Notes: a model not told the origin generated them from the sequence alone. 64,000 nucleotides of DNA from Ralstonia sp. 25mfcol4.1 (GCF_900104095.1 NZ_FNJO01000003.1:124001-188000); one strand, 5' to 3'. Positions 48,169-56,714 are shown, counted from the stretch's first letter. Program-made: numbers and translations.

Positions 48169-48516
48169 TTACAGGCTATCAATGACGTTCTTCAGCAGTT
48201 CACCATCGAACCAGACATCCTCATAGTCCGGCGCAAGCAATACACGCCATCCCGGCGGTAGTGCCAAGTAAGGGACGATATTCGGACAGCGCTCGATCAA
48301 GTGGGCGACATGAAGCGGCTGATAGAAGTTAGCGTCCGGCGAGTACTCGCCACCGTAAATATACCAACCGCACGTACCGTTATCCGGGGATAGCCGAACC
48401 GCGTGAAGCGGCACATCTTCAAGGGATCCAAGCGAGATTCCTACCTTCTGGCTCGCCTCAGGCGGCATGTATTCCGTACCGAATCGCTGGCAAACATTTC
48501 TTTGATCATTGGACAT
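48169..48516 (-). CDS. Imm33/DUF2185-like immunity-type protein
   Basis: 115 codons from MSNDQRNVCQRFGTEYMPPEA; longer frame to 48705 has an unlikely N-terminus. GTCGWYIYGGEYSPDANFYQPLHVAHLIERCPNIVPYLALPPGWRVLLAPDYEDVWFD resembles the Imm33-type immunity domain. First of the leftward immunity cluster. Confidence 0.68.
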   Translation of the reverse strand: MSNDQRNVCQRFGTEYMPPEASQKVGISLGSLEDVPLHAVRLSPDNGTCGWYIYGGEYSPDANFYQPLHVAHLIERCPNIVPYLALPPGWRVLLAPDYEDVWFDGELLKNVIDSL

Positions 48517-48723
48517 GGTCGCGCGGAATATGCTCAACTCGTCGTGATTGTCGCCGATTCCGACTGCGTGGTCGACCGACCGCTTGTGGCCGGTCTCGGC
48601 CCACCGGGTGACGGCGCCGTCATGGCCGGCGGGCTCTGACCGACCCGAAGCGGACGGACGGATATCTCGAAAGCAGACGTCCGACGTAATATCGTAACCC
48701 CTCATTGTTCGAGCTTTCGCATC

Positions 48724-49005
48724 ATGCCCAGATCCGACCTTACTGAAGTTGTAAACGCGTTCCAGGATTGGGAAAAGCCATGGACGTTCTATTCGACTGT
48801 TTTGAGTCAGTTATCTCGTGATTCCGAGGACCCAGACACGCTCTCGCAAATCTGGGCCGAGGCATGCCGTGCCGACCACTGGCAGCAGGCGGACATATCG
48901 AAGGCCTGCGATGCAGTCGACTGTGGACTCAAAATACAGTTCTCGTGGTTGCCTGAGGACGCCCGTAGGCCGTTCGTGCGGGCTGCATCGTACCAATGGA
49001 AATGA
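48724..49005 (+). CDS. Small conserved-looking protein, divergent from the immunity cluster
   Basis: 93 codons. WAEACRADHWQQADISKACDAVDCG and SWLPEDARRPFVRAASYQWK look like a small family seen near immunity genes; I cannot name it. It points rightward, opposite to the cluster. No clear RBS. Confidence 0.5.
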   Translation: MPRSDLTEVVNAFQDWEKPWTFYSTVLSQLSRDSEDPDTLSQIWAEACRADHWQQADISKACDAVDCGLKIQFSWLPEDARRPFVRAASYQWK

Positions 49006-49349
49006 TGCGTCCCCATGGCCAATTCGGTGCGATCCCATATTCAAATCGCCAGGTATGCCGACCGGCCGCTTTTGGCCGAACTCCGCCGTCAGCCGGCTCT
49101 CCAGCATTTCTTCGTGGAAGCGCCAGACTTCCCGCGCTGTCGCGTTGTTGTAAGCGTGTGAGCAACTACAGGCTCCATGTGCGCTCCCCGCACACGCGCG
49201 TGACAATCGATTCGTCAGCAGAAAGAAAGACGCGGCGACGGGACTGGTGTTAGCGCACCAACCACGCCCCGTTCCAGCAGAACCAGCCTGCCAGTCCGGC
49301 CAGGGCCGCGCCACCTCGCGAGGCGCAGGCATCCTAGCACACGCTGGGA
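49006..49349. other. Leader region of the com-methyltransferase operon
   Basis: 344 bp without a supported gene. It contains the fourth late-activator-type dyad (49146-49170) and presumably the com promoter. Confidence 0.5.
49146..49170. promoter_or_regulatory. Late-activator-type dyad upstream of com
   Basis: TGTTGT (49146-49151), 13 bp, ACTACA (49165-49170), one mismatch in the right arm. About 180 bp before com. It suggests that modification genes belong to the late regulon. Confidence 0.5.
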
Positions 49350-49556
49350 GTGCAAATCATGCAGGAAATCCGCTGCGGTAGCTGTAACCGCAAGCTCGGC
49401 ATGGGCGACTACGTTTGCCTTGCCATCAAGTGCCCGCGCTGCGGCACGATGAACCAACTGAGGGCCGAGCGCCCCGTCCCCGAGAGCCCGCGAGCTTCGT
49501 GTATCGGAGATGCCCGCGATGAAGCTCGACCGCCTCTACCAAAGCAACGCCCTTGA
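49350..49556 (+). CDS. com: Com-like zinc-finger translational regulator
   Basis: 68 codons (ATG 49350, or in-frame ATG 49359). Pattern QEIRCGSCNRKLGMGDYVCLAIKCPRCGTMNQLRAERP has the CxxC...CxxC knuckle of Mu Com. Mu Com binds a stem-loop in the mom mRNA and opens its start site. Here com overlaps the methyltransferase start by 47 nt, with a matching hairpin at that start. Confidence 0.88.
   Translation: MQIMQEIRCGSCNRKLGMGDYVCLAIKCPRCGTMNQLRAERPVPESPRASCIGDARDEARPPLPKQRP
49491..49528 (+). promoter_or_regulatory. Hairpin around the methyltransferase start codon
   Basis: CGAGCTTC (49491-49498) and GAAGCTCG (49521-49528) form an exact 8-bp stem. The 22-nt loop contains the RBS-like CGGAGA and ATG 49510. 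This is the layout of the Com-controlled mom translation start in Mu. The pairing is seen; control by Com is inferred. Confidence 0.55.
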
Positions 49557-50271
49557 CATGCTGCGCGGCTTGCCCGACAAGTCGGTGGACCTGTTTTTCA
49601 CCGACCCGCCCTACTCGTCCGGCGGCCTGCACGCCAGCACGCGCGCTCAGGCCCCGGGCCAGAAGTACATCGGCGCGGACGTGAAGACCGTCTATCCCGA
49701 ATTCAGCCACGATAACAAGGACCAGCGGTCCTGGACTTACTGGTGCATGAGTTGGCTAAGCGAGGCGTTCCGCGCTGCAAAGGACGGTGGCCACCTGGTC
49801 TGCTTCATCGACTGGCGGCAGTTGCCCAGCCTGACTGACGCCATTCAGGGCGCCGGCTTCATCTGGCGCAGCGTGGCCGTCTGGGACAAGACCGCCGGCG
49901 GCGCGCGGCCGCGCCTGGGCGGGTTTTCGCAGCAGGCAGAGTTCATGGTGTGGGCGACGAAGGGCGCGGTGCGCACCGACCACAAAGTACATCTGCCAGG
50001 CGTCTTCGCCGAACGCCTGCCCCGCCCCAAGTCTCACATGACGCAGAAGCCCGCCGGCCTGGCGCGCGAAGTCGTGCGCCTGGTGCCGGCGGGCAGTGTT
50101 GTCTGCGATCCGTTTGCCGGCTCAGGCACGTTCCTGGCTGCGGCGAAGGAGCACGGGCATCGGTGGATTGGGTGTGAAATTGAGGCTGCGTATCACGCGG
50201 CCTCTGTAGCTCGATTGCGTGCCGCAGTAGCATCGCCTCCCACCCGTTACTTAAACGACATCACTTCGTAG
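49510..50271 (+). CDS. DNA N6-adenine/N4-cytosine methyltransferase
   Basis: 253 codons. Catalytic motif IV is FFTDPPYSSGG near residue 35; SAM-binding motif I is CDPFAGSGTFLAAA near residue 205. This beta-class order belongs to the N6/N4 methylase family. The HMTQKPAGLAREVVRLV motif precedes motif I. It may modify phage DNA against host restriction, or pair with the convergent nuclease gene that overlaps its 3' end by 25 bp. Confidence 0.92.
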   Translation: MPAMKLDRLYQSNALDMLRGLPDKSVDLFFTDPPYSSGGLHASTRAQAPGQKYIGADVKTVYPEFSHDNKDQRSWTYWCMSWLSEAFRAAKDGGHLVCFIDWRQLPSLTDAIQGAGFIWRSVAVWDKTAGGARPRLGGFSQQAEFMVWATKGAVRTDHKVHLPGVFAERLPRPKSHMTQKPAGLAREVVRLVPAGSVVCDPFAGSGTFLAAAKEHGHRWIGCEIEAAYHAASVARLRAAVASPPTRYLNDITS

Positions 50272-51236
50272 TCAACCGGCAAGCCGTAGGTGCACTGCAA
50301 ATACTTGATGTACTTCGAGTTGTCGGAGTCCAGCTTCGTTGGTCCAACCACAATGAGCTGTACCTTTCTGTGAGTTGCGTCCACCGCGTGATACGCGTAC
50401 TCGAGCAATTGCCCTAGCGCGTTGCGTACTGCCACGCGGGCCAAGCGATCAGATTTGATTTCGTACAACCGGATCTCTGTTTCGGTTTGCACAAGCACAT
50501 CCACGAAATTCTTCTCGGCTTCGACTACAGCGTTTGGATACTCCTTCTTCAGCCTCTCAAAGAGTCGTCGTTGCATTGTTCGATGATGCTGTGTGACTCG
50601 CACCGGTTTCGTTCCAACACGGACATACGCTTCAATCTCAGATAGAACTGGGTCTGCACGCCGACTCCTGCGCTGACTCGGAGAAACATGCGAAGCATCC
50701 GTAAGGCCCGTAATGATGTACCGGCTTTGCCTCCACGCAGCGTGGCTTCGCTCAATGTACGAGCCCGCAGGAAACATATGGACGTTCTTCGCGCGAAACC
50801 GAACGTTGAAGAGGCTCCTCGCGGAATCGACCCTTGCCAAATTCAACGCCTTGCGGCCGAGTGCATCAATTTCCTTCTGCATGATCTTCAGCCATCCGTT
50901 TTTCCGGAATGCCTTGAAGGCCATCTCAGCGTCATCGTCACTAATGGCCTCTGCCTGGAGGATCTCTGCCACCAGGCGACGCTGTTTGAAGGGCTCTATC
51001 GTGTAAAGCGTCACATCAAAGGCACCTTCCTCCTGAAGCTTTTTGTGGCTTTTCCCTACTCCCTGCAAGAATGCATAGCGCCATCCTTGATGAACCCATT
51101 GATTTCGAAACAACCACTCCTCGTGTGCAAAGCCAAACTCCCGAGCATAGGTTTTCGATGTCTCGAGTGCTCCAGCGTCGCCGGACGGGCGGCGCCAGCC
51201 CGCGGTGTTATACGCAATGCGCGTGATCTTCTTCAT
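50247..51236 (-). CDS. PD-(D/E)XK nuclease-like protein (candidate restriction/defence nuclease)
   Basis: 329 codons from ATG 51236 (MKKITRIAYNTAGWRR). C-terminal third has the nuclease core EKNFVDVLVQTETEIRLYEIKSDRLARVAVRNALGQLLEYAYH, with Asp, Glu-Ile-Lys and a following Gln-containing helix as in PD-(D/E)XK enzymes. The N-terminal domain (AREFGFAHEEWLFRNQWVHQGWRYAFLQG, FDVTLYTI) is unrecognised and could recognise DNA. Convergent with the methyltransferase, so a modification/cleavage pair is possible. Confidence 0.8.
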   Translation of the reverse strand: MKKITRIAYNTAGWRRPSGDAGALETSKTYAREFGFAHEEWLFRNQWVHQGWRYAFLQGVGKSHKKLQEEGAFDVTLYTIEPFKQRRLVAEILQAEAISDDDAEMAFKAFRKNGWLKIMQKEIDALGRKALNLARVDSARSLFNVRFRAKNVHMFPAGSYIERSHAAWRQSRYIITGLTDASHVSPSQRRSRRADPVLSEIEAYVRVGTKPVRVTQHHRTMQRRLFERLKKEYPNAVVEAEKNFVDVLVQTETEIRLYEIKSDRLARVAVRNALGQLLEYAYHAVDATHRKVQLIVVGPTKLDSDNSKYIKYLQCTYGLPVDYEVMSFK

Positions 51237-51288
51237 TATCGACCTGTTCTTTTGATCAAGAGTCCAACAACTGGACAATGCGTCCCCC

Positions 51289-51939
51289 TCAGTCGATATC
51301 GACCAATCCACGCCGCCATTTAGCCTTCGTCAGGATTTCCCCCGTGTCCAACCGCGTCACCTTTCCAATGATGCGCGAATATAGAAACGTACGCGTGTCC
51401 ATGCGCATCATGCAAAAACCCTGAAAGTGATCCTCGCCGGCACGCTCGACCATCACGTGCCTGTCGGTCTCGTTGCCACCAGCGTCACGGTAGGAAAAGA
51501 TGACATGCTCTGTTTCGGCTAGTGACACCATGCCCAGCCCGTCGTCCTCGTCATCCTCGTCGAATCTTTCGATGTAGGCGTCGTATCTCACAGACTGTCG
51601 CGGTCTCAGTGGCGCCATCCTTCGCAGTGCGGCTATCTCGGCCTGGACCTTCGCTTCCGTGTCGACCGGCACTGCATTTGGCTTCGACGCGCTCACAGCG
51701 GGAGAGGCCCACACCTTGGGCTGTGGGACGACCGGCTTGGCTATCACCTTCGACACGGTCCGGCCCGACTTTTCGTTCGACTTTCCCTGGGCAGGCTCGT
51801 CCTTCGCCTTGGGCTCCGTTCTAACGGGCGCCGTCGCCGTGGCCTCCGATGGAATATGCGGCGGCTGCGGAGGCCGGGGCACAGCAAATATGTCGTCGAA
51901 CACCGCCTTCAATACGGCTTTGAATCCTGCTCCGAACAT
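51289..51939 (-). CDS. Hypothetical prophage protein with Pro/Lys-rich linker
   Basis: 216 codons from MFGAGFKAVLKAVFDD, with GGGAGG upstream. Short N-terminal helix, a 60-residue Pro/Ala/Lys-rich linker, then a beta-rich C-terminal domain (EHVIFSYRDAGGNETDRHVMVERAGEDHFQGFCMMR ... RIIGKVTRLDTGEIL). The C-terminal part resembles small WYL-like domains only loosely. Function unknown. Lies between the nuclease and repressor genes. Confidence 0.7.
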   Translation of the reverse strand: MFGAGFKAVLKAVFDDIFAVPRPPQPPHIPSEATATAPVRTEPKAKDEPAQGKSNEKSGRTVSKVIAKPVVPQPKVWASPAVSASKPNAVPVDTEAKVQAEIAALRRMAPLRPRQSVRYDAYIERFDEDDEDDGLGMVSLAETEHVIFSYRDAGGNETDRHVMVERAGEDHFQGFCMMRMDTRTFLYSRIIGKVTRLDTGEILTKAKWRRGLVDID

Positions 51940-52010
51940 CGATACCTCCCATAGCGCGGCTTCATTCTCATGAGCCACAATCTGTTAGGGGGCGCTTCGA
52001 TTCAAAAAAC

Positions 52011-52469
52011 CTAGATTGGCCGTAACGCAAACTCCGACCATTTGTGAGCCCTGCCGCCGACTGACTCCAGGCACTCTCGGGCGAGGCCATCGGACATCTT
52101 GACGATGCTTCCGGCTGAGTATTGCCGACCATCGAAATGGCACTGGCTTGCCACCGGCTGAGCTGGTTCGCATTCCGCGAAGTGGCTTCGGACGGTAGCC
52201 ACGAGAGCCCCGCACGCAGCTGCTGCGGCGAGGGCCACGGCCAGCTTGATCCGGCGGAAGCGTTGCGCTACTGCGGCGCACTTGTGGCACTTCGCCGAGG
52301 GCTTACATTCGGGCTCAGTGCCGGCGTCGGCCTGCTCTACCGATCCGGACATATTTATGGCGTTGCTAACCTGCCCTGGCCCGCTGCTCGCGTGATACAC
52401 CACACTCGACGCCATCACTACCTGGCCCACATCTCCGTCAACCACCAGATCGCTTTTTTCTTTCCTCAT
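52011..52469 (-). CDS. DUF1496-like membrane protein with GDVGQ motif
   Basis: 152 codons from MRKEKSDLVVDGDVGQVVMA. A cytosolic N-terminus with the GDVGQ-type motif also seen in the adjacent repressor is followed by CxxC (KCHKCAA), one membrane span (LAVALAAAAACGALVATV), and a C-terminal DUF1496-like domain (CHFDGRQYSAGSIVKMSDG). Possible membrane-linked partner of the repressor; inference only. Confidence 0.68.
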   Translation of the reverse strand: MRKEKSDLVVDGDVGQVVMASSVVYHASSGPGQVSNAINMSGSVEQADAGTEPECKPSAKCHKCAAVAQRFRRIKLAVALAAAAACGALVATVRSHFAECEPAQPVASQCHFDGRQYSAGSIVKMSDGLARECLESVGGRAHKWSEFALRPI

Positions 52470-52546
52470 CGCATTCCCAAAAAAGAAACTACGACTACGG
52501 TCGACCCCTGCCATTGGCGCGCGTCGTGGCACGCGCACTGTGTGAA

Positions 52547-52981
52547 TCAGTTCTTTCGCTTCTTTCCCATGTTGATGGTGACCGGCGCTGACGTGTGCAA
52601 ATTGCCTTCGATCAGTTGCCCCACGTCGCCCTTGACGTGTACCCGTTGCTCGGGCTCTGGCTGCATGCCGCTGAGCAGGGCCATGACGCCGGCGCGTGCT
52701 CGCGTATTGAGCCGACGGTACCCGGACACCAGGGCGGTTTCTTCAACCGACAGGGGTTCGAATGTTCGCTCGCCAACCAGGATGTACATCACGTCGAAGC
52801 TCTCCCGCGCAATCGCGGCCAGGTAGGCAGCGTCCGGAACGCGCTCAGACTTCTCATAGAACACCTGCGTTTTTGGCGAGACGCCGCCCATCGCTGCGAG
52901 CGCGGCCTGCGTGAGCCCCGCCCGCTTCCGTTCTTCGTATAGGCGTTTTCCTAAACCTTCCTTTTCTTCCCTTGAGATCAT
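52547..52981 (-). CDS. XRE-family phage repressor (C-like)
   Basis: 144 codons from MISREEKEGLGKRL; an upstream extension to 53134 is less likely. HTH: KRLYEERKRAGLTQAALAAMGGVSPKTQVFYEKSERVPD. No LexA-type peptidase domain, so induction must not be RecA-cleavage of this protein. C-terminus carries HVKGDVGQLIEGN...VTINMGKKRK. Divergent from the RHH/ogr operon, with a 70-bp operator gap. Confidence 0.88.
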   Translation of the reverse strand: MISREEKEGLGKRLYEERKRAGLTQAALAAMGGVSPKTQVFYEKSERVPDAAYLAAIARESFDVMYILVGERTFEPLSVEETALVSGYRRLNTRARAGVMALLSGMQPEPEQRVHVKGDVGQLIEGNLHTSAPVTINMGKKRKN

Positions 52982-53051
52982 TGAAAAACTTTCCTCTTGG
53001 TAAGACACTGCGTGTTGTGCATCGCTAACTTTCACACAGAGTATATCCGCC

Positions 53052-53276
53052 ATGTCTCGTGCGAAAACGCCGGTAAGTCGCGCCCCGCGTGGGGTGCTGA
53101 AGGACAAGCCAATCAGCATGCGTCTGCTCTCCAAGGAGCGCGAGCAGCTGGAGCAGTTGGCGCTGGTCGAGAACCGCTCGCTGTCGAGCCTGGCGCGGTT
53201 GATCCTGCTGGAAGGGCTGTCTGCCTACGAGTGCAAACCGGCACGCACGATCCCACTGCGGAGCAACGCGAGATGA
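53052..53276 (+). CDS. Ribbon-helix-helix regulator (Cox/antirepressor position)
   Basis: 74 codons. DKPISMRLLSKEREQLEQLALVENRSLSSLARLILLEGL is an Arc/MetJ-type RHH. Divergent from the repressor, first gene of the early operon, so a good candidate for the opposing switch protein. ATGA overlap with the Ogr-like gene. Confidence 0.8.
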   Translation: MSRAKTPVSRAPRGVLKDKPISMRLLSKEREQLEQLALVENRSLSSLARLILLEGLSAYECKPARTIPLRSNAR

Positions 53277-53521
53277 TGATGCTCTGCCCCCACTGCACCT
53301 ACCGCCTGCAGATTCGCACCAGCCGCGCCGTCTCGCTGCTCTCCCGAGAGCTGTACGCGCAGTGCCCGAACGTCGAGTGCGCCTACACCTGCAAGATGCT
53401 GCTGTCGGCCGTGCACACCATCGCGCCGAGCATGATGCCCAACCCCAAGGCGTACCTGCCGCAAGGCAGGGCGCGCGGCACGCCGCAGGACACGCGGCAG
53501 ATGGATTTGCTGCCTACGTAG
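53273..53521 (+). CDS. ogr: Ogr/Delta-like zinc-finger late activator
   Basis: 82 codons from ATG 53273. CPHCTYRLQIRTSRAVSLLSRELYAQCPNVECAYTC matches the four-Cys Ogr/Delta finger with the TSR..S segment. It activates P2 late promoters by binding TGT/ACA dyads. It sits in the early operon between the switch gene and primase, not after D as in P2. Confidence 0.9.
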   Translation: MMMLCPHCTYRLQIRTSRAVSLLSRELYAQCPNVECAYTCKMLLSAVHTIAPSMMPNPKAYLPQGRARGTPQDTRQMDLLPT

Positions 53522-53602
53522 CGGCCTGACTTTCCCATTCCGGTTTCTTTCGTTCACGGCGCGTCCGGCGCACCGTGAGGGACACCCTTTTGCCTGGATT
53601 CC

Positions 53603-56311
53603 ATGGACCCATCCCTGCACTCCGATGTCACCAGCCGCCTGCTGCGCGACTACGCGTTCAAGCAGAAACAGTCCGGTGCGAAGCTGGAAGCCGGCCACTG
53701 CCCGTCCTGCGGCAAGAAGGCGCTGTGGGCGTTCGGCGATGCGCCGTGGGTGATCCGCTGCAATCGGCTGAACAACTGCGGCGCCGAGCTGCACATCAAG
53801 GATCTGTACCCGGATCTTTTTGACAGCTGGTCGGACCGCTTTCGCCCGACACCTGAGAACCCGAAGGCGTCGGCCGATGCGTATATGCGCGACGGCCGCG
53901 GCTTTGATCTGGACAAGGTGCGCGACTGGTACACCCAGGAGAGCTATTACAGCCACGAACTCAAGATTGGCAGCGCCACGGTGCGTTTTGCGCTGGCGCT
54001 CGGCGTCTATTGGGAACGGATCATCGACCAGGCACACCGCTTCGGTGACCGTAAGGCGACGTTCCATGGCAGCTATGGGGGCATGTGGTGGCAGCCGCCG
54101 GGGGCTACCCATTGCGGCGCAGAAGAACTGTGGATCGTCGAGGGCGTGTTCGATGCCATCGCCCTGCTCCACCACGGCATCACCGCAGCGTCGGCCCTGT
54201 CCTGCACGAACTACCCCGCGCAGGCGTTGCGCGGCCTGGCCGAACAGTGCGCGGCGAACGGCAATCCTCGGCCAAGGCTGGTGTGGGCGCTGGATGCCGA
54301 CAAGGCCGGCATGCGGTACGCCATGCAATGGCTCAAGCGCAGCCGCGAGGAAGGCTGGGAAGCCTCCATCGCGCTGCCGAAGCAGAAAGGCAAGAAAAAG
54401 CTCGACTGGAACGACCTGCACCAGCTGGACAAGCTGACCGAGCCGGACATTGCCGAATACCGCTACCTGGGCGACCTGCTGGCCGCACCCACGGCGGCCG
54501 AGAAGGCCCGGCTGATCTACGGCCGCACCAGCATGAGCCAGTTCGCGTTCGACTTCGAGAGCCGGCTCTACTGGTTCAAGCTGGACCTGGACGCGCTGAC
54601 ACGCGAGATGGACGCCGTGCGCAGCGCGCACGGCGACATGGATGAAACCGAGATCCGCGACGAGGCGATGCTCAAGGCCGGCGTGGTCACGAACATCGCG
54701 ACGTGTCTGCCCACCGTCCTTTACTACCAGGCGAACGCTGCGACCGACGAAGCCTGGTACTACTTCCGCGTTGCCTTCCCGCACGATGCCGCGCCGATCA
54801 GGAACACATTCACCAGCGCGCAGGTGGCGTCGGCCACGGAGTTCAAGAAGCGCCTGCTGGCCGTGGCGCCGGGGGCGTTCTACACCGGATCGAACGGGCA
54901 ACTGGACGCCTACCTGAAGGAGCAGATGCACCGCATCAAGAGCGTGCAGACGATCAACTATGTCGGGTACACGAGGGAGAGCGGCTGCTACGTGTACTCG
55001 GACGTGGCGGTGAAGGACGGCAAGCTTTACACCCTCAACGACGAGGACTTCTTCGACATCGGCCGGCTGTCGATCAAGAGCATTCTCGGCTCGGCCGGCC
55101 TGTCGCTTAACACGGACCTGAAGGCGTTTCGGCACGACTGGCTGGACACCCTGTGGCGCGCGTTCGGCGCGAAGGCCATCGTCGCGCTGGCGTTCTGGCT
55201 GGGGTCGCTGTTTGTGGAGCAGATCCGCGAAGGCGACGGCATCAAGCAAAAGAGCTACCCGTTTCTGGAAGTGGTGGGCGAACCCGGCGCCGGCAAATCG
55301 ACGCTGATCGAGTTCCTGTGGAAGCTGTGTGGGCGGCGTGACTACGAGGGCTTCGACCCGTCCAAGGCGTCGATTGCGGCGCGGGCGCGCAATTTCTCGC
55401 AGGTGTCGAACCTGCCGGTCGTGATGATCGAGGCCGACCGTGGTGACGATGGTGCGAAGGTCAAGGGTTTCGACTGGAACGAACTGAAGACCGCCTACAA
55501 CGGCCGCAGCTCACGCTCGCGCGGCGTGAAGAATTCCGGCAACGAGACAGACGAATCGCCCTTCCGTGGCGCCGTGGTGATCAGCCAGAACGCCGACGTG
55601 TGCGCCAGCGACGCCATCCTGCAGCGGATCGTCCACCTGTACTTCGACCGCTCGGGCCAGAACGCCGACACCTTTGCCGCCGCCCGCGCGCTGGAGCAGA
55701 TGCCGGTGGAGGACGTGTCGGGCTTTCTGCTGTCCGCCATCCTGAAGGAAAGCGAGATCCTGGCGCGCTTTGTCGAGCGCATGCCGCACTACCAGGACAT
55801 GCTGATCCGCAACCCGGACGTGAAGAACCAGCGCCTGGCGAAGAACCACGCACAGATCATGGCGATGGTCGACTGCCTGCCCATTGTGTTGCCGCTGCCG
55901 GCTGAGTACCGCGACGCCGCACAGCGCCAGTTGGTGCAGATGGCCGTGGAGCGCCAGCAAGCCATCGGCGCAGACCATCCGCTGGTACAGGACTTTTGGG
56001 AACTGTACGACCACCTCGAATCCGCCGCCGACGACCAGGCCGTGCTGAACCACGCCCGAGGCAATGGCGTCATCGCCATCAGCCTGCGCCATTTCGAACA
56101 GGTGGCAAACGACCGCCGCCTGAACCTTCCCCCGCTGCCCGAACTGAAACGCGTGCTGAAGACATCCCGGCACCGCAAGTTCATTGATCTGCGGGTCGTC
56201 AACAGCGCAATCAACGCGCGATTCAACGCCGAGCACATCCACCAGCCGAAACGCCCTGCCACTGTGAAGTGCTGGGTGTTCGAGGATCGGCCGGCGAACA
56301 CAGGAGCGTGA
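53603..56311 (+). CDS. Toprim primase-helicase (replication protein)
   Basis: 902 codons. N-terminal zinc finger (HCPSCGKKALWAF...RCNRLNNCG), Toprim core (EELWIVEGVFDAIAL, then VWALDADKAGMRYAM), and a C-terminal helicase/ATPase with Walker A VVGEPGAGKSTL near residue 560. It initiates and primes phage replication, the role held by P4 alpha or P2 A. Primase-helicases of the P4 type bind iterons, which makes the GGTAAC array a possible target. Confidence 0.92.
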   Translation: MDPSLHSDVTSRLLRDYAFKQKQSGAKLEAGHCPSCGKKALWAFGDAPWVIRCNRLNNCGAELHIKDLYPDLFDSWSDRFRPTPENPKASADAYMRDGRGFDLDKVRDWYTQESYYSHELKIGSATVRFALALGVYWERIIDQAHRFGDRKATFHGSYGGMWWQPPGATHCGAEELWIVEGVFDAIALLHHGITAASALSCTNYPAQALRGLAEQCAANGNPRPRLVWALDADKAGMRYAMQWLKRSREEGWEASIALPKQKGKKKLDWNDLHQLDKLTEPDIAEYRYLGDLLAAPTAAEKARLIYGRTSMSQFAFDFESRLYWFKLDLDALTREMDAVRSAHGDMDETEIRDEAMLKAGVVTNIATCLPTVLYYQANAATDEAWYYFRVAFPHDAAPIRNTFTSAQVASATEFKKRLLAVAPGAFYTGSNGQLDAYLKEQMHRIKSVQTINYVGYTRESGCYVYSDVAVKDGKLYTLNDEDFFDIGRLSIKSILGSAGLSLNTDLKAFRHDWLDTLWRAFGAKAIVALAFWLGSLFVEQIREGDGIKQKSYPFLEVVGEPGAGKSTLIEFLWKLCGRRDYEGFDPSKASIAARARNFSQVSNLPVVMIEADRGDDGAKVKGFDWNELKTAYNGRSSRSRGVKNSGNETDESPFRGAVVISQNADVCASDAILQRIVHLYFDRSGQNADTFAAARALEQMPVEDVSGFLLSAILKESEILARFVERMPHYQDMLIRNPDVKNQRLAKNHAQIMAMVDCLPIVLPLPAEYRDAAQRQLVQMAVERQQAIGADHPLVQDFWELYDHLESAADDQAVLNHARGNGVIAISLRHFEQVANDRRLNLPPLPELKRVLKTSRHRKFIDLRVVNSAINARFNAEHIHQPKRPATVKCWVFEDRPANTGA

Positions 56312-56313
56312 GT

Positions 56314-56472
56314 ATGTCTGCTTTCCTCGTCTGCATCGTTTCCCACGCCGGCGTCCGCATCGAGTTCACCAGGCTGGCCCGTACGCGCCTCGATGCGCAA
56401 TTGGGCGCGCTGGACTGCCTGACCGAGCCACCCCGCTTCTGCCGCGCTACCGCCATCGGGAGGGCTGCCTGA
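56314..56472 (+). CDS. Small early prophage protein
   Basis: 52 codons from ATG 56314 with AGGAG upstream (MSAFLVCIVSHAGVRIEF...). No known family. TGATG overlap with the next gene. Confidence 0.6.
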   Translation: MSAFLVCIVSHAGVRIEFTRLARTRLDAQLGALDCLTEPPRFCRATAIGRAA

Positions 56473-56714
56473 TGTACGCCCTGCTCAATGTCTGGATGAT
56501 CGCCACGGCTGTGGCCTCCGTCTACCTGTTCAACGCCGGCGCGCATCGGGTGCGTTGGGGCGCGTTGATCGGCCTGGTCGGACAGCCCGCGTGGCTGCAC
56601 CTGACGATGGCCACCGACGAGCCCGGCATGTTCGTGGTCAGCCTGTTTTTCACGCTGTGCTACGGCCGGGGCGTGTGGGACGGGTTCATTCGCCAGGGAG
56701 GCGCCCGTGGATAA
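56472..56714 (+). CDS. Small membrane protein of the early operon
   Basis: 80 codons with two or three hydrophobic segments (NVWMIATAVASVYLF, WGALIGLVGQPAWLHL, GMFVVSLFFTLCYG). Function unknown. Similar small membrane proteins occur after the primase in related prophages (recollection, not checked). Confidence 0.7.
   Translation: MYALLNVWMIATAVASVYLFNAGAHRVRWGALIGLVGQPAWLHLTMATDEPGMFVVSLFFTLCYGRGVWDGFIRQGGARG

Noticed and set aside
53225-55249. 674-codon minus-strand ORF
   Set aside because: Antisense to the primase-helicase.
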